Below, piece after piece: positions 11,703 through 12,244 of a stretch of DNA of 12,244 nucleotides (position 1 is its first letter; every line of letters starts with the position of its first letter). A program made the position numbers and the translations under genes. The notes under the pieces are model-generated. The model had not been told where the DNA came from. It was given only the letters and a program-made list of their open reading frames with translations, and searched no databases. The DNA is from Pseudomonadota bacterium (GTDB taxonomy: Bacteria; Pseudomonadota; Gammaproteobacteria; Xanthomonadales; Xanthomonadaceae): assembly GCA_023425225.1 (NCBI GenBank), contig JAFADB010000189.1, positions 1-12,244 on the forward strand. The letters run 5' to 3'.

Positions 11703-11892
11703 GGCGCTCCCTGACACGGGGGTGCAACGATCCTCGCGCGACGGGCGTGAAGCACCCGCCGACACGCCGTGACGCGCATGTCAGGGGCATGAATCCCGTG
11801 CAACGGAGGACCCGGGCATCGCGCCGGCGCATTGCGGGCGGGCCGGTCCGGCGCCACACTCGGCCGACGTCCGAGAGCAGAGGGAGATCGCC

Positions 11893-12244
11893 ATGAGAAC
11901 GACCGCGATCTTGATAGTCATGTTGCTTGCCGGCCTGCTGGCCGGCACCGCCAGTGCCGCACCACGCACCGTCACCGATCCGCAGGCGCCGCGTGCGCTG
12001 AACGACGACGGCCCGGTACAGGTGCAATGGACCGATCCGGCGCAGTTCACCGAGATCCGCCAGTCGCGCAACCGCTGGGAAGCGGAACGCGGCAACTGGG
12101 TGCAGGAACTGGCCGAATACCTGCAGAAGCAGGCGCTCAAGCAACTCCCCGCCGGCCAGCGGCTGGCCGTGACCATCACCGACATCAAGCGCGCCGGCGA
12201 CTACGAGCCGTGGCACGGCCCGAACGCCAACGATGTGCGCATCA
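11893..12244 (+). CDS. DUF3016 domain-containing exported protein, cut by the right edge
   Basis: Translation from the ATG at 11893 runs open to the window end (117 codons). GAGGGAG sits properly upstream. Residues 1-22 form a clear Sec signal peptide, MRTTAILIVMLLAGLLAGTASA, with cleavage expected before AP. The mature protein shows the DUF3016 pattern: VQVQWTDPAQFTEIRQSRNR, NWVQELAEYLQKQALKQLP, then GQRLAVTITDIKRAGDYEPWHGP. The family is periplasmic and of unknown function, typically about 170-180 residues, so roughly the last third is missing here. The gene is divergent from the 152-residue hypothetical gene, with a 190-base gap in which I see no convincing promoter. Confidence 0.85.
   Translation, partial: MRTTAILIVMLLAGLLAGTASAAPRTVTDPQAPRALNDDGPVQVQWTDPAQFTEIRQSRNRWEAERGNWVQELAEYLQKQALKQLPAGQRLAVTITDIKRAGDYEPWHGPNANDVRI

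Overview
The window reads as a chromosomal segment of a high-GC gammaproteobacterium of the Xanthomonadaceae (Xanthomonas, Stenotrophomonas, Pseudoxanthomonas or a near relative). The evidence is the GC-rich codon use, a DUF3247 (Sm-like) gene, which I know mainly from this family, a YajQ very like the Xanthomonas c-di-GMP-binding protein, and REP elements of the type whose spurious translation reads 'VVPAQAGTP'. No phage, plasmid, tRNA, rRNA, CRISPR or transposase gene is visible. It looks like ordinary core genome interrupted by small palindromic elements.

Layout, left to right. (1) 1-516: the first codons of a minus-strand gene leaving the left edge, possibly an ABC ATPase, with a good promoter and a 15-bp palindrome in its leader, then REP-type repeats. 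(2) 517-1416 (-): a DMT/EamA exporter. (3) 1576-3458 (+): a compact run of yajQ, a DUF1415 gene and a short-chain dehydrogenase, spaced by 8 and 3 bases. (4) 3459-3676: a convergent intergenic stretch holding a GC-rich palindromic element. (5) 6308-3677 (-): rsmC, rsuA and a HAD phosphatase, joined by two 4-base ATGA overlaps. The first two modify 16S rRNA. rsmC carries an apparent in-frame palindromic insertion. (6) 6488-6748 (+): a small unknown protein, followed by about 525 bases of repeats. (7) 11038-7275 (-): a soluble hybrid histidine kinase, a DUF3247 protein and a sorbosone-dehydrogenase-like lipoprotein, all on one strand. (8) 11702-11244 (-): an unknown 152-residue protein. (9) 11893 to the right edge (+): the start of an exported DUF3016 protein.

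The most interesting feature is at about 5936-6095 inside rsmC. Its ends form a 27-position stem (21 Watson-Crick pairs, 5 G:U, 1 mismatch on the plus strand) and a second hairpin sits in the middle. The encoded stretch (about residues 72-119) has no counterpart in the E. coli RsmC sequence I remember, yet the reading frame stays open. This resembles a palindromic element that has colonised a coding gene in frame, as described for Rickettsia palindromic elements. The family identity and mobility are inference.

I found no convincing new multi-gene system. The other points concern regulation (alternative leader hairpins before the kinase, a leader palindrome before the left-edge gene) and matching REP arrays behind two minus-strand genes.
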